From an uncultured Coriobacteriaceae bacterium (GTDB taxonomy: Bacteria > Actinomycetota > Coriobacteriia > Coriobacteriales > QAMH01), in NCBI GenBank assembly GCA_900544245.1, contig UQUH01000001.1, forward strand, positions 1 through 64,000: a DNA stretch of 64,000 bases. The letters are read 5' to 3'. Below the pieces are notes generated by a model that searched no databases, was not told where the DNA came from, and worked only from the letters and a program-made list of their open reading frames with translations. Shown in pieces: positions 1 to 7,313 of the stretch. How positions within the stretch are numbered: position 1 is the stretch's first letter; each line of letters opens with the position of its first letter. A program made the position numbers and the translations under genes.

Positions 1-99
1 GAGCTTGCTGGGGGGGGGGGGGCCCTCCCGCGCGCCCCCTGCCGTTGCCGCCGCAAGTGCCGTTGCCGGCTGTGTCTGCACGCCAGAGCAATTATCCTA
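1..99. other. Intergenic sequence with a 13-G homopolymer
   Basis: No gene is supported here. Bases 10-22 are an uninterrupted run of thirteen G, followed by a C-rich stretch. The ATG-initiated frame that begins near base 45 is Arg/Ser-rich, matches no family I know and runs through the palindrome that follows, so I do not call it. leuC would be expected upstream of leuD, but its end cannot be seen before base 302. Confidence 0.5.
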
Positions 100-273
100 G
101 AAGCTTCCTCGAACGCTTTTCTCGCACAATGATTCGCGCCCGAAGCGCTAAAATCGCAAAGCAGCTGCGGAACTCGCGCGCAAGGGCGGCGCGCTCAGAC
201 AGTCCTCGCAAAACCGCTTTGCGATTTCAGCGCTTCTGCTCATCGGGCTTCGCAAAGCGTTCAGGAAAGCTTC
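100..273 (-). repeat. Long imperfect palindrome, copy 1 of a dispersed element with conserved core
   Basis: Two pairs of arms face each other. The outer arms are 100-119 with 254-273. The inner arms are 142-162 with 216-236 (21 bp, one mismatch). They enclose a 54-nt core at 164-217 that, read on the minus strand, is almost identical to the core of a second element at 21657-21710. The core itself contains a GCGCGC/GCGCGC hairpin (176-181 with 189-194). The arms differ in sequence between copies, yet both sets can pair. The element ends about 30 bp before the leuD start. It could be a mobile palindromic repeat or a structured RNA; the sequence alone does not decide. Confidence 0.8.
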
Positions 274-301
274 CTTGTTGTGGATTGATTGGTATGAAGT
301 C

Positions 302-790
302 ATGCAACTAACAGGCACCGCAATCAAATACGGCCGCGACGTCGATACCGATGCGATTATCGCGGCACGCTACCTGAACTCATCCGATATGGACGAGCTC
401 GCACTGCATTGCATGGAGGATCTCGATCCGACGTTCACGCAACGGGTAAAGCCGGGTGACATCATCGTGGCTGGCGAGAACTTTGGCTGCGGGTCGTCGC
501 GAGAGCACGCACCGAGCTGCATCAAGGCAGCTGGCATCTCCTGCGTCATCGCCAAGAGCTTCGCGCGCATCTTCTATCGCAACGCCATCAACGTCGGGCT
601 GCCCATCATCGAGTGTCCCGAGGCTGTCGATTGCATCGAGGAAGGCGACGCGGTTTTTGCCGATACGAGCACGGGCGTCATCGAAGACCTGACTACGGGG
701 GAGAGCTGGGAGGTCCGGCCCTTCGAACCGTTCATACAGGAGATCGTCGAGGCGGGCGGTCTCGTTGCGCGGACGAAGATGCACAGGTGA
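302..790 (+). CDS. leuD: 3-isopropylmalate dehydratase small subunit
   Basis: Small (swivel-domain) subunit of isopropylmalate isomerase, which with LeuC converts 2-isopropylmalate to 3-isopropylmalate in leucine biosynthesis. The protein is 162 residues, the usual length. The family motif GCGSSREHAP lies at residues 62-71 and forms part of the substrate pocket. I start at the ATG at 302 because homologous LeuD proteins begin at this point; the longer frame from 275 adds nine atypical residues, and no strong ribosome-binding site is visible for either start. The stop overlaps the leuB start (TGATG), so the two are translationally coupled. No leuC is visible upstream within the window. Confidence 0.95.
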   Translation: MQLTGTAIKYGRDVDTDAIIAARYLNSSDMDELALHCMEDLDPTFTQRVKPGDIIVAGENFGCGSSREHAPSCIKAAGISCVIAKSFARIFYRNAINVGLPIIECPEAVDCIEEGDAVFADTSTGVIEDLTTGESWEVRPFEPFIQEIVEAGGLVARTKMHR

Positions 791-1917
791 TGACCGTGAG
801 CAAGCAGCGCTACGAGATATGCGTTTTGCCGGGTGACGGCATCGGACCGGAGATCATGCGGGTTGCCCTCGAGGTCCTGCATGCTGTCGGACGCAAGCAC
901 GGCATCGAGTTCGCCTGCATCGAAGCGCCCATCGGCGGCTGCGCAATCGACGCGTGCGGCAACGCGCTACCCTGCGAGACCGTCGAGCTCGCTCGTCGTG
1001 CGGACGCGGTGTTGCTCGGTGCCGTTGGCGGCCCGCGCTGGGATACCGTCGATCCGGATGCCCCACGGCCCGAAGACGGGTTGCTCGGCATTCGCAAGGA
1101 GCTCGGCCTCTACGCGAACTTGCGACCGGTGCACGTCTATGACGCACTTCTTGACGCCTCTCCGCTCAAGCCCGCGACGGTGCGCGGCTGCGATATCCTC
1201 ATCGTGCGCGAGCTTACCGGCGGTTTGTATTTTGGCGAGCACGTGACTGTGGAAAACGTCGCGGGAGCCGGCGCGAATGGCAGCGCTGGCGCGCATGCCC
1301 ATGACGTCATGCGCTACGACGAGCACGAAATCGAGCGCATCGCGCATCGTGCCTTTGCGGCGGCCGGCAAGCGACGCGGCAGGGTCACGAGCGTCGACAA
1401 GGCAAACGTTCTCGATACGGGACGTCTCTGGCGCAGGATCGTGCATCGGGTTGCCGCCGAGTACCCACATGTCGACCTTACCGATATGCTCGTCGACAAT
1501 TGCGCAATGCAACTTGTCATGAATCCGGGCCAATTTGACGTCATCCTCACCGAGAACACCTTTGGCGACATTCTTTCCGACGAGGCGTCGGTGCTTGCCG
1601 GTTCACTCGGCCTGCTCGCGAGCGCGTCGCTTGGTGATGAGAGCTCGCTGTTCGAGCCCTGCCATGGGTCGGCTCCCGATATCGCGGGCAAAAACATCGC
1701 GAACCCGTTTGGTCAGGTGCTCTCTGTTGCTATGATGCTTACGTACGGTTTGGGATTGGATGATGCCGCCGCCGATGTGACGCGTGCAGTCGATCGCGTG
1801 CTCGAGCAGGGTTGGCGCACAGTCGACGTCGCCGGTGCCGAAACGGATGCCGTGCGCGTTTTGGGAACGAGGGAGATGGGCGAGAGAATCGTCGCCTGCA
1901 TCGAGGAGGAAAGATGA
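790..1917 (+). CDS. leuB: 3-isopropylmalate dehydrogenase
   Basis: NAD-dependent oxidative decarboxylation of 3-isopropylmalate to 2-oxoisocaproate in leucine biosynthesis (cytosolic). It is 375 residues. The N-terminal PGDGIGPEI motif, the ELTGGLYFGE segment, the metal-binding stretch NTFGDILSDEA and the nucleotide-binding HGSAPDIAGK region are all present and in order. The start is the ATG at 790 that overlaps the leuD stop. The stop in turn overlaps the galU start by ATGA, so leuD, leuB and galU look like one transcript. Confidence 0.96.
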   Translation: MTVSKQRYEICVLPGDGIGPEIMRVALEVLHAVGRKHGIEFACIEAPIGGCAIDACGNALPCETVELARRADAVLLGAVGGPRWDTVDPDAPRPEDGLLGIRKELGLYANLRPVHVYDALLDASPLKPATVRGCDILIVRELTGGLYFGEHVTVENVAGAGANGSAGAHAHDVMRYDEHEIERIAHRAFAAAGKRRGRVTSVDKANVLDTGRLWRRIVHRVAAEYPHVDLTDMLVDNCAMQLVMNPGQFDVILTENTFGDILSDEASVLAGSLGLLASASLGDESSLFEPCHGSAPDIAGKNIANPFGQVLSVAMMLTYGLGLDDAAADVTRAVDRVLEQGWRTVDVAGAETDAVRVLGTREMGERIVACIEEER

Positions 1918-2768
1918 AAGCCGTAATACCCGCCGCCGGTCTGGGAAGCCGCTTCCTGCCCGCGACCAAGGCGCAGCCCAAGGAAATGCTGCCGGTAGTC
2001 GACAAGCCGGCGATTCAGTATATCGTCGAGGAAGCCCTCGAGGCGGGAGTCGACGAGGTCATCATCGTCAACAGTCGTGACAAGAAGTCCATCGAAGACC
2101 AGTTCTCCCCGCACGATGTGCTCGTTAAGCACCTACGCGGCGTGGGCAAGGACGCATATGCCGATGCCGTCGAGCATGCGGGCGCGCTTCCCGTGAAGTT
2201 CGTGTACCAAGACGAGCCGCTTGGATTGGGGCATGCCGTGCATGTCGCCGCGCCAGAGACCGGTGATGACATGTTCTTCGTCATGCTCGGTGACGTTCTG
2301 GTACCCGACAACGCGATGTGCCAGAAGATGCGCGCGATTTCCGATGAGCACGGCGGTGCGAGCGTCATCGCGGTGCTGCCCGTATCCGATGACGAGGTCA
2401 GCCGCTTTGGCATCATCGGCGGCGATGATCTGGGCAATGGCGTGTGGAAGGTCACCGAAATGGTCGAGAAGCCCGCGCTCGAAGATGCCCCGAGCAATCT
2501 CGCGAGCTTTGGCCGCTATTTGCTGAGCTCGACCGTCATGGAGCTGCTCGCCACGACCGAGCCCGGTGCCGGCGGCGAGATCCAGCTTACCGATGCGCTC
2601 GTCTCGCTGCTTGACCGTGAGGACATGTACGCGCTCGTCATCGACCCGAGCGATGGCTATGACACTGGCACGGTACCCTCGTGGATTGCCGCGAACGTCG
2701 CACAGGCGATGAAGGATCCCAAGATCGCCGCGTATCTCAAGGAGACCGTCGGCCCGCTCTTCGCATAG
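1914..2768 (+). CDS. galU: UTP-glucose-1-phosphate uridylyltransferase
   Basis: Makes UDP-glucose from UTP and glucose-1-phosphate, supplying cell-envelope and exopolysaccharide synthesis. It is 284 residues, typical of bacterial GalU. The N-terminal nucleotidyltransferase signature IPAAGLGSRFLPATK is at residues 4-18, followed by KEMLPVVDKP. The start overlaps the leuB stop (ATGA), and AGGAGGAAAG just upstream is a strong ribosome-binding site. Its position behind leucine genes is unusual functionally but consistent with read-through; a glycosyltransferase that could use nucleotide sugars lies just past the tRNA. Confidence 0.95.
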   Translation: MKAVIPAAGLGSRFLPATKAQPKEMLPVVDKPAIQYIVEEALEAGVDEVIIVNSRDKKSIEDQFSPHDVLVKHLRGVGKDAYADAVEHAGALPVKFVYQDEPLGLGHAVHVAAPETGDDMFFVMLGDVLVPDNAMCQKMRAISDEHGGASVIAVLPVSDDEVSRFGIIGGDDLGNGVWKVTEMVEKPALEDAPSNLASFGRYLLSSTVMELLATTEPGAGGEIQLTDALVSLLDREDMYALVIDPSDGYDTGTVPSWIAANVAQAMKDPKIAAYLKETVGPLFA

Positions 2769-2828
2769 GTATCACGTGGACATGCGGAACGGTTGTCTGG
2801 TGTAGAATACTGCGGGTATGCCGTACGC

Positions 2829-2921
2829 GGAGGGATGGCAGAGCGGTTGAATGCAACGGTCTTGAAAACCGTCAGGCGGTGCTGAGCCGCCTCCAGGGTT
2901 CGAATCCCTGTCCCTCCGCCA
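2829..2921 (+). tRNA. tRNA-Ser (anticodon TGA)
   Basis: Class II tRNA with a long variable arm. The acceptor arms GGAGGGA (2829-2835) and TCCCTCC (2911-2917) pair fully, the discriminator is G and CCA is encoded (2919-2921). The anticodon loop CTTGAAA carries TGA, reading UCA and related serine codons. The T loop TTCGAAT is standard. Confidence 0.96.
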
Positions 2922-2961
2922 GCTCACTGGGACACGGCTGCGTAGCTGCGAAAGGGGAGTC

Positions 2962-3870
2962 ATGACCGGCGACGCGCGCATACTCGTGCTCATGGCCACC
3001 TATAACGGCCAGGCGCATCTCGCGGAACAGCTCGACAGCATTTTCGACCAAGAGGGCGTCGAGGTCACCCTGCGCGTTTCCGATGACTGCTCCACCGACA
3101 ACACCTTCAGGATTCTCGAGACCTACGCCGCTGAGCATGAGAACCTCGAGATCATCTACAACACCGCGCACAAGGGCAAGACGCGCACGCTCATGAAACT
3201 CGTCTACGAGGCGCCGGTCGAGGAATACGACTTCATCGCGCTTGCCAACCAGGATGACGTCTGGCATCCCGGCAAGCTCGCCGCGGGAACGGATCACATC
3301 TCGGCAAACACGAGCAGGCCCGAGCTCTACTATGCGGGCACGAATTGCATCGACGAACGCGGCAGGCTGCTGGGTGACGAATTCGAGGAGTACGACGTGT
3401 GCGCGAGCCATCCGGGTAGCCTGCTGCTGGTGCGTAACTGGGCACTGGGGTGCACGATGCTCATGAACGGTGCGCTCGTCAAGCTGCTGCGCCGACGGCG
3501 GGTCTTCGACTTCGCGCGTGGCTGCGATGCGTGGATACATGCCGTCGCCCTGTATTGCGATGGCTACGTCTTTGCCGATTTACCGCATCGCCATGTCGAC
3601 AGGCGCCTGACGAGCGACCGGGACTTTCCGCCTGCGTGCGATGATCTCGATCCCGATCTGTCGGCGCAGTGCACTACGATGGCGCAGGTGCTCTTGCGCG
3701 AATACGAGCGCGTGATGAGCCCGGATGCCGTGAAGCTCGTCGAGGCCGTTGCGGTCAGGCACGTTTCGGCCAAGGCACGGCGCTTCCTCGCCGGCCGCAC
3801 GGACATCATGCTGCCGACAAACGCGCGCACGAGCAAGTTGCGCTGGGGCATCCTGAGAAACAAGTTCTAG
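2962..3870 (+). CDS. Family 2 glycosyltransferase (rhamnosyltransferase-like)
   Basis: A GT2-family, GT-A fold enzyme of 302 residues, likely transferring a sugar from a nucleotide-sugar donor to a cell-surface glycan. The N-terminus LVLMATYNG is the typical first strand. SDDCSTDNT (about residues 40-48) is the nucleotide-binding region, and ANQDDVWHPGK (about 94-104) is the metal-binding segment found in rhamnosyl/fucosyl transferases. AAGGGGAGTC just before the ATG is a good ribosome-binding site. It has no signal peptide or membrane segment. It stands alone after tRNA-Ser, and the convergent HAD gene follows. The acceptor is unknown. Confidence 0.85.
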   Translation: MTGDARILVLMATYNGQAHLAEQLDSIFDQEGVEVTLRVSDDCSTDNTFRILETYAAEHENLEIIYNTAHKGKTRTLMKLVYEAPVEEYDFIALANQDDVWHPGKLAAGTDHISANTSRPELYYAGTNCIDERGRLLGDEFEEYDVCASHPGSLLLVRNWALGCTMLMNGALVKLLRRRRVFDFARGCDAWIHAVALYCDGYVFADLPHRHVDRRLTSDRDFPPACDDLDPDLSAQCTTMAQVLLREYERVMSPDAVKLVEAVAVRHVSAKARRFLAGRTDIMLPTNARTSKLRWGILRNKF

Positions 3871-3896
3871 AGGCGGGGCGATTGCCGCGTCGGGGA

Positions 3897-4667
3897 CTAT
3901 TGCCCCTGCGCCGTTTCGCCGATGAGGGTGAGGAGCTCGCGGATATTCTCGACGCTCACCGTGTCGCCGTAGACATGCGAGCTGACGATGACGGACGGGC
4001 TGCCAAACTTGTTGGCCATGAGGATGTCGGTGTCGTAGGTATCGCCAACGACGAGAATCTCCGCAGGAGCCAGCCCAAGTTGCTCGCTGACCTCCTTGAG
4101 CATGAAGGTGCTGGGCTTGCCGATCGTGAGGTCGACCATGCGTCCCGAACACCACTCGACGGATGCGACCATGCCGCCGCAACCGGGCATGAGCTGCTGG
4201 TCCTCTCCTGGATAGGACCGCTCCTTGTTGCAGGCGATGACCTTGCCTGCCCTGAGCGCGACGTTGGCGGCAACGGCAAGCTTCTCGTAATCGAATTCCG
4301 GATCGAGCCCGATGAGCATGTTTTCGGCCTCTTCGGCTTCGACGGCGTGCACGCTCAGCTTCTCGCATTCGCTCACGAGGTTCTTCGATCCGCACACGTA
4401 GACGTTGGAGAGGCGTTCGCGATGTGCATGCAGGGCTGCGGCGTATCCGCTCGTGAGGACTTCGCGGAACGTGCAGTCGATGCCCATGCCACGCAACTTG
4501 TGGAAGATCTGGGATCGGGTTTCGGACGAGTTGTTGGTGAGGAAGAATATTGACTTTCCGAGTTTGCGGCAATGCCGAATGACCTCGTCAACGCCATCGA
4601 TAAGCTGGGACCCCCGGTATACGGTACCGTCGAGTGCGAAGGCGACGGCCTTTGTATCTTCAAACAT
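3897..4667 (-). CDS. HAD-IIA family protein lacking the catalytic nucleophile
   Basis: A NagD/p-nitrophenylphosphatase-type HAD-superfamily protein of 256 residues. Motif II LTNNSS, the motif III lysine in GKPSTFM and motif IV GDTYDTDI are intact. In motif I, however, the first aspartate of DxDGT, which forms the phospho-enzyme, is alanine: the protein reads FALDGT with Ala11 (codon GCA) while Asp13 remains. By family logic it should not be a phosphatase; it may bind a phosphorylated ligand, or the base may be a sequencing error. The ribosome-binding site AGGAGG precedes the ATG. It follows the penicillin-binding protein gene on the same strand with a 62-nt gap. Confidence 0.88.
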   Translation of the reverse strand: MFEDTKAVAFALDGTVYRGSQLIDGVDEVIRHCRKLGKSIFFLTNNSSETRSQIFHKLRGMGIDCTFREVLTSGYAAALHAHRERLSNVYVCGSKNLVSECEKLSVHAVEAEEAENMLIGLDPEFDYEKLAVAANVALRAGKVIACNKERSYPGEDQQLMPGCGGMVASVEWCSGRMVDLTIGKPSTFMLKEVSEQLGLAPAEILVVGDTYDTDILMANKFGSPSVIVSSHVYGDTVSVENIRELLTLIGETAQGQ

Positions 4668-4729
4668 GCTTTTCCTCCTGGACGGGATAATATCACAGCG
4701 CCTGCAGCCGCAGCGTGTTTCGGCCGGTG

Positions 4730-6853
4730 CTACTCGGATGCGGGCTTTTCGTCGCCACCGGGATCCGGAGTCGGCTCTGGGTCGGGCTTCTCGTTTCCGC
4801 CGCTGGAGCTGGACGTGCTCGATGCGCTGCTCGAGGCCGCGCTGGACGAACTCGACGAGCTCGACGAACTACTCGAGCTCGATGACTCGCTGGGGTCCTC
4901 GTCGTCCCCGCCGATGATCGTGACGTCCTTGGTGAAGTCCCAGGTACGGGCCGGTTTGTAGCTGATCTTCTCGCTCGTCGTGGGGAACTGCTCGATGGGC
5001 TTGCCCGCGAGGGCGGCGTTCATGAAGCTGCGCCAGATGGGCGCGCATATGGTGCCACCGTAGAGTCCCGTCTCCCGTTCGGTGCGGTAACCGGCCCACA
5101 CGGCTGTCGAGTACTGGGGCGTGAAGCCGCAGAACCAGAGGTCGCGACCGTGCTCGGAGGTGCCGGTCTTGCCCGCGCAGGGCTGTCCGTTGCTCAGGCT
5201 CGCGCCCGTTCCCGTACCCGAGCTGATGACGGTTTCGAGAATGTCGGTCGCCTTCTGGGCGACGGCGGCCGAGAGCGTGCGCTTCCCGGGTTCCGTTTCG
5301 TGCGTGTAGACCGTCTCGCCACCCGCGGTGACTATCTCGGTCACGGCGTAGGGCTCGTGATAGTACCCGCCGTTTGCGATCGTGGCATACGCGCTTGCCA
5401 TCTCGAGGGGGTTGACGCCGCTCGTGCCGAGGGTGACGGTGTCGTCTTGCACGAGGGTCGATTTGATGCCGCATGCCTGGGCGGCGTCAATCGTCTTTTG
5501 GGCTCCGATGGCATGTACGAGCTGGGCGAAGACGGTGTTCACCGACGACCTCGTAGCATCCGAGACGCTCATCGGCCCATAGCCATGTCCCTCGGAGTTG
5601 CTCACGGTCCAATCCTTGCCTATCTGGACGGGGCTCGCGGATTCGACGTAGGTGTTGTCGGGGTCCATGCCCTCGTTGAGGGCGGAGAGCAGCGTGAAGG
5701 TCTTGAAGGCAGATCCGGCCTGGCGGCTCATCTGCGTCGCGAGGTTGAACTTGTTGGTTGCGTAGTCCCTTCCGCCGACCATCGCGACGATCTCGCCGGT
5801 GTCGGGGTCGACCGAGACCAGTGCGGCGTCGAAGTTCTCGTCGTTGTACCGCACGCCTTCCTGGATTGCCGTGTTGGCGTCCTCTTGCAAGGAGGGGTCG
5901 AGCGTCGTGTATACGGACAGGCCGCCATGCGCGATGATGGTGGCCGGGAAGCGCTCGTCCTCGTCGAGCTGCTTGCGCACGTAGTCGATGAAGTAGGGCG
6001 CGATGTCGGAGATGGTCTCGTCATCGAGCGTCTGGTCGGAGAGCACGGGCGTGTCGTTGAGTGCATCGTCGTATTCCGTTTGCGTGATATAGCCGTTGGA
6101 GAGCATGCGCTGCAGCACGACCGCGCGACGTGCCATGGCCTTGTCCATGTGCTCGCGGGGGTTGTACGCGTTGGGGGATTGCGGAATGCCGATGAGCAAG
6201 GCGGCTTCGGAAAGCGTGAGCTCGCTTGCGTGCTTGCCGAAGTAATCGCGGCTCGCGGCCTCGATGCCGTAGCAGCCGTCACCGTAGTTGACGACGTTGA
6301 TGTACATCATGAGGATCTCGTCCTTGGTGTACTGTCGCTCGACCTGCGAGGCGATGTACATCTCACGGACCTTGCGCCTGATGCTGCGGTCGGTCATCTC
6401 GTCGAGCAGGACGGTGTTGCGCACGAGCTGCTGGGTGATGGTGGAGGCGCCCTCGGAAGTGCCTCCGGAGGCCGCATTCACGATCACCGCACGCGCGATG
6501 CCGATGGGATCTATGCCGCCATGTTCGTAAAAGCGCTCGTCTTCGGTTGCGACGGTGCCCTCGAGCACGTATTCGGAGACCTCGTCTTGCGAAATCTCGA
6601 TGCGGTTCTCCAGGTAGAGCTTCGCGAGGACCGTCTCGCGGTCGTTTGCGTAGATGGTGGTGATGCCCGTGTTTGCGTAGGAGCTGATTCCGCTGTAATC
6701 GGGCAGGCCCATGAGCCACGTCGCGCCCACCACGCAGGCGAGGACGACCACCAGGCAGAATGCCCCGGCGATGCATCCGAGAATGGTGAGGAGATTGACT
6801 GAGCGGCGCTGCGCTTTCTCACGGCGTTTGCGGTTACGGCTAGACGAAGGCAA
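4730..6853 (-). CDS. Class A penicillin-binding protein (transglycosylase/transpeptidase)
   Basis: Bifunctional peptidoglycan synthase of about 707 residues. It has a short cationic cytoplasmic tail, one membrane helix, then a GT51 transglycosylase domain (EDERFYEHGG and TITQQLVRN). The transpeptidase domain follows, with SAFK (active serine), SVN and KTGT. The C-terminus is a nearly pure serine tract followed by a Pro/Asp/Glu-rich tail, probably an unstructured wall-facing linker. A longer frame begins with ATG at 6880, but the strong ribosome-binding site AAAGGAG lies inside it, five bases before a TTG at 6853. I therefore prefer the TTG start. Confidence 0.93.
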   Translation of the reverse strand: MPSSSRNRKRREKAQRRSVNLLTILGCIAGAFCLVVVLACVVGATWLMGLPDYSGISSYANTGITTIYANDRETVLAKLYLENRIEISQDEVSEYVLEGTVATEDERFYEHGGIDPIGIARAVIVNAASGGTSEGASTITQQLVRNTVLLDEMTDRSIRRKVREMYIASQVERQYTKDEILMMYINVVNYGDGCYGIEAASRDYFGKHASELTLSEAALLIGIPQSPNAYNPREHMDKAMARRAVVLQRMLSNGYITQTEYDDALNDTPVLSDQTLDDETISDIAPYFIDYVRKQLDEDERFPATIIAHGGLSVYTTLDPSLQEDANTAIQEGVRYNDENFDAALVSVDPDTGEIVAMVGGRDYATNKFNLATQMSRQAGSAFKTFTLLSALNEGMDPDNTYVESASPVQIGKDWTVSNSEGHGYGPMSVSDATRSSVNTVFAQLVHAIGAQKTIDAAQACGIKSTLVQDDTVTLGTSGVNPLEMASAYATIANGGYYHEPYAVTEIVTAGGETVYTHETEPGKRTLSAAVAQKATDILETVISSGTGTGASLSNGQPCAGKTGTSEHGRDLWFCGFTPQYSTAVWAGYRTERETGLYGGTICAPIWRSFMNAALAGKPIEQFPTTSEKISYKPARTWDFTKDVTIIGGDDEDPSESSSSSSSSSSSSSSSAASSSASSTSSSSGGNEKPDPEPTPDPGGDEKPASE

Positions 6854-7049
6854 CTCGGTCTCCTTTCGATGTGAGCACATTATGCCCTAAAAGCGCGCGC
6901 ATGGTATTGACCTGCGTTCAAAATTCACCAAAGGGAGCCATACCATGCGTCTTGCGTCGGAATGCGATGGGGACGTTTACCGTTCAATGGCCATTCGAGT
7001 GGCGTTGTGCCCCTTGCATTGGATACAATCTTGCCCATGTTTATTTTCG

Positions 7050-7067
7050 ACAGCCCACGTGGGCTGT
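7050..7067. promoter_or_regulatory. Perfect 18-bp palindrome upstream of ferredoxin gene
   Basis: ACAGCCCAC/GTGGGCTGT is a perfect dyad with no spacer. It lies 19 bp before the ferredoxin ATG, just ahead of its ribosome-binding site, and about 20 bp after a TACAAT hexamer (7024-7029) that could be a -10 box. A loopless dyad cannot form an RNA hairpin efficiently, so a protein operator is more likely. The cognate regulator is unknown. Confidence 0.5.
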
Positions 7068-7085
7068 GAGAGAAGGAGGATTCAG

Positions 7086-7253
7086 ATGGCTGCTGTTGTT
7101 AACGAGGATACCTGCATCGCTTGTGGTGCGTGCGCTGACGCGTGCCCCGTGGACGCAATCACCATCGGCGATCATGCCGAGGTCAATGCCGACGAGTGCA
7201 TCGATTGCGGTTCCTGCATCTCCGTGTGCCCGACCGATTCGATCAGCCTCTAG
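7086..7253 (+). CDS. 2[4Fe-4S] ferredoxin
   Basis: A small clostridial-type ferredoxin of 55 residues, a soluble electron carrier for anaerobic redox enzymes. Two CxxCxxCxxxCP motifs, CIACGACADACP and CIDCGSCISVCP, would ligate two [4Fe-4S] clusters. AGAAGGAGG gives a strong ribosome-binding site for the ATG at 7086; upstream in-frame ATGs are not preceded by one. It appears monocistronic, with a palindromic site before it and a terminator-like hairpin after it. Confidence 0.95.
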   Translation: MAAVVNEDTCIACGACADACPVDAITIGDHAEVNADECIDCGSCISVCPTDSISL

Positions 7254-7268
7254 GATACGGACATACAT

Positions 7269-7311
7269 GACGGGTCGTCAGAGGGGCAGAGCCCCTTTTG
7301 GCGGCCCGTCG
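7269..7311 (+). terminator. Nested hairpin/terminator after ferredoxin
   Basis: The inner stem GGGGC/GCCCC (7283-7287 with 7291-7295) is followed by TTTT (7296-7299). An outer stem, GACGGG with CCCGTC plus G-U pairs, encloses both and ends three bases before the next ATG. The inner hairpin would terminate the ferredoxin transcript. The outer one could sequester the start region of the methyltransferase mRNA. Confidence 0.65.
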
Positions 7312-7313
7312 TT

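Noticed and set aside
45..311. 88-residue open frame before leuD
   Set aside because: Arg/Ser-rich, no ribosome-binding site, and made largely of palindrome sequence; overlaps the leuD start.
5150..6802. 550-codon open frame opposite the class A PBP
   Set aside because: Antisense shadow of a well-conserved PBP; no motif or ribosome-binding site.
6906..6935. TTGACC hexamer as a ferredoxin promoter -35 box
   Set aside because: No acceptable -10 hexamer at 16-18 bp spacing.
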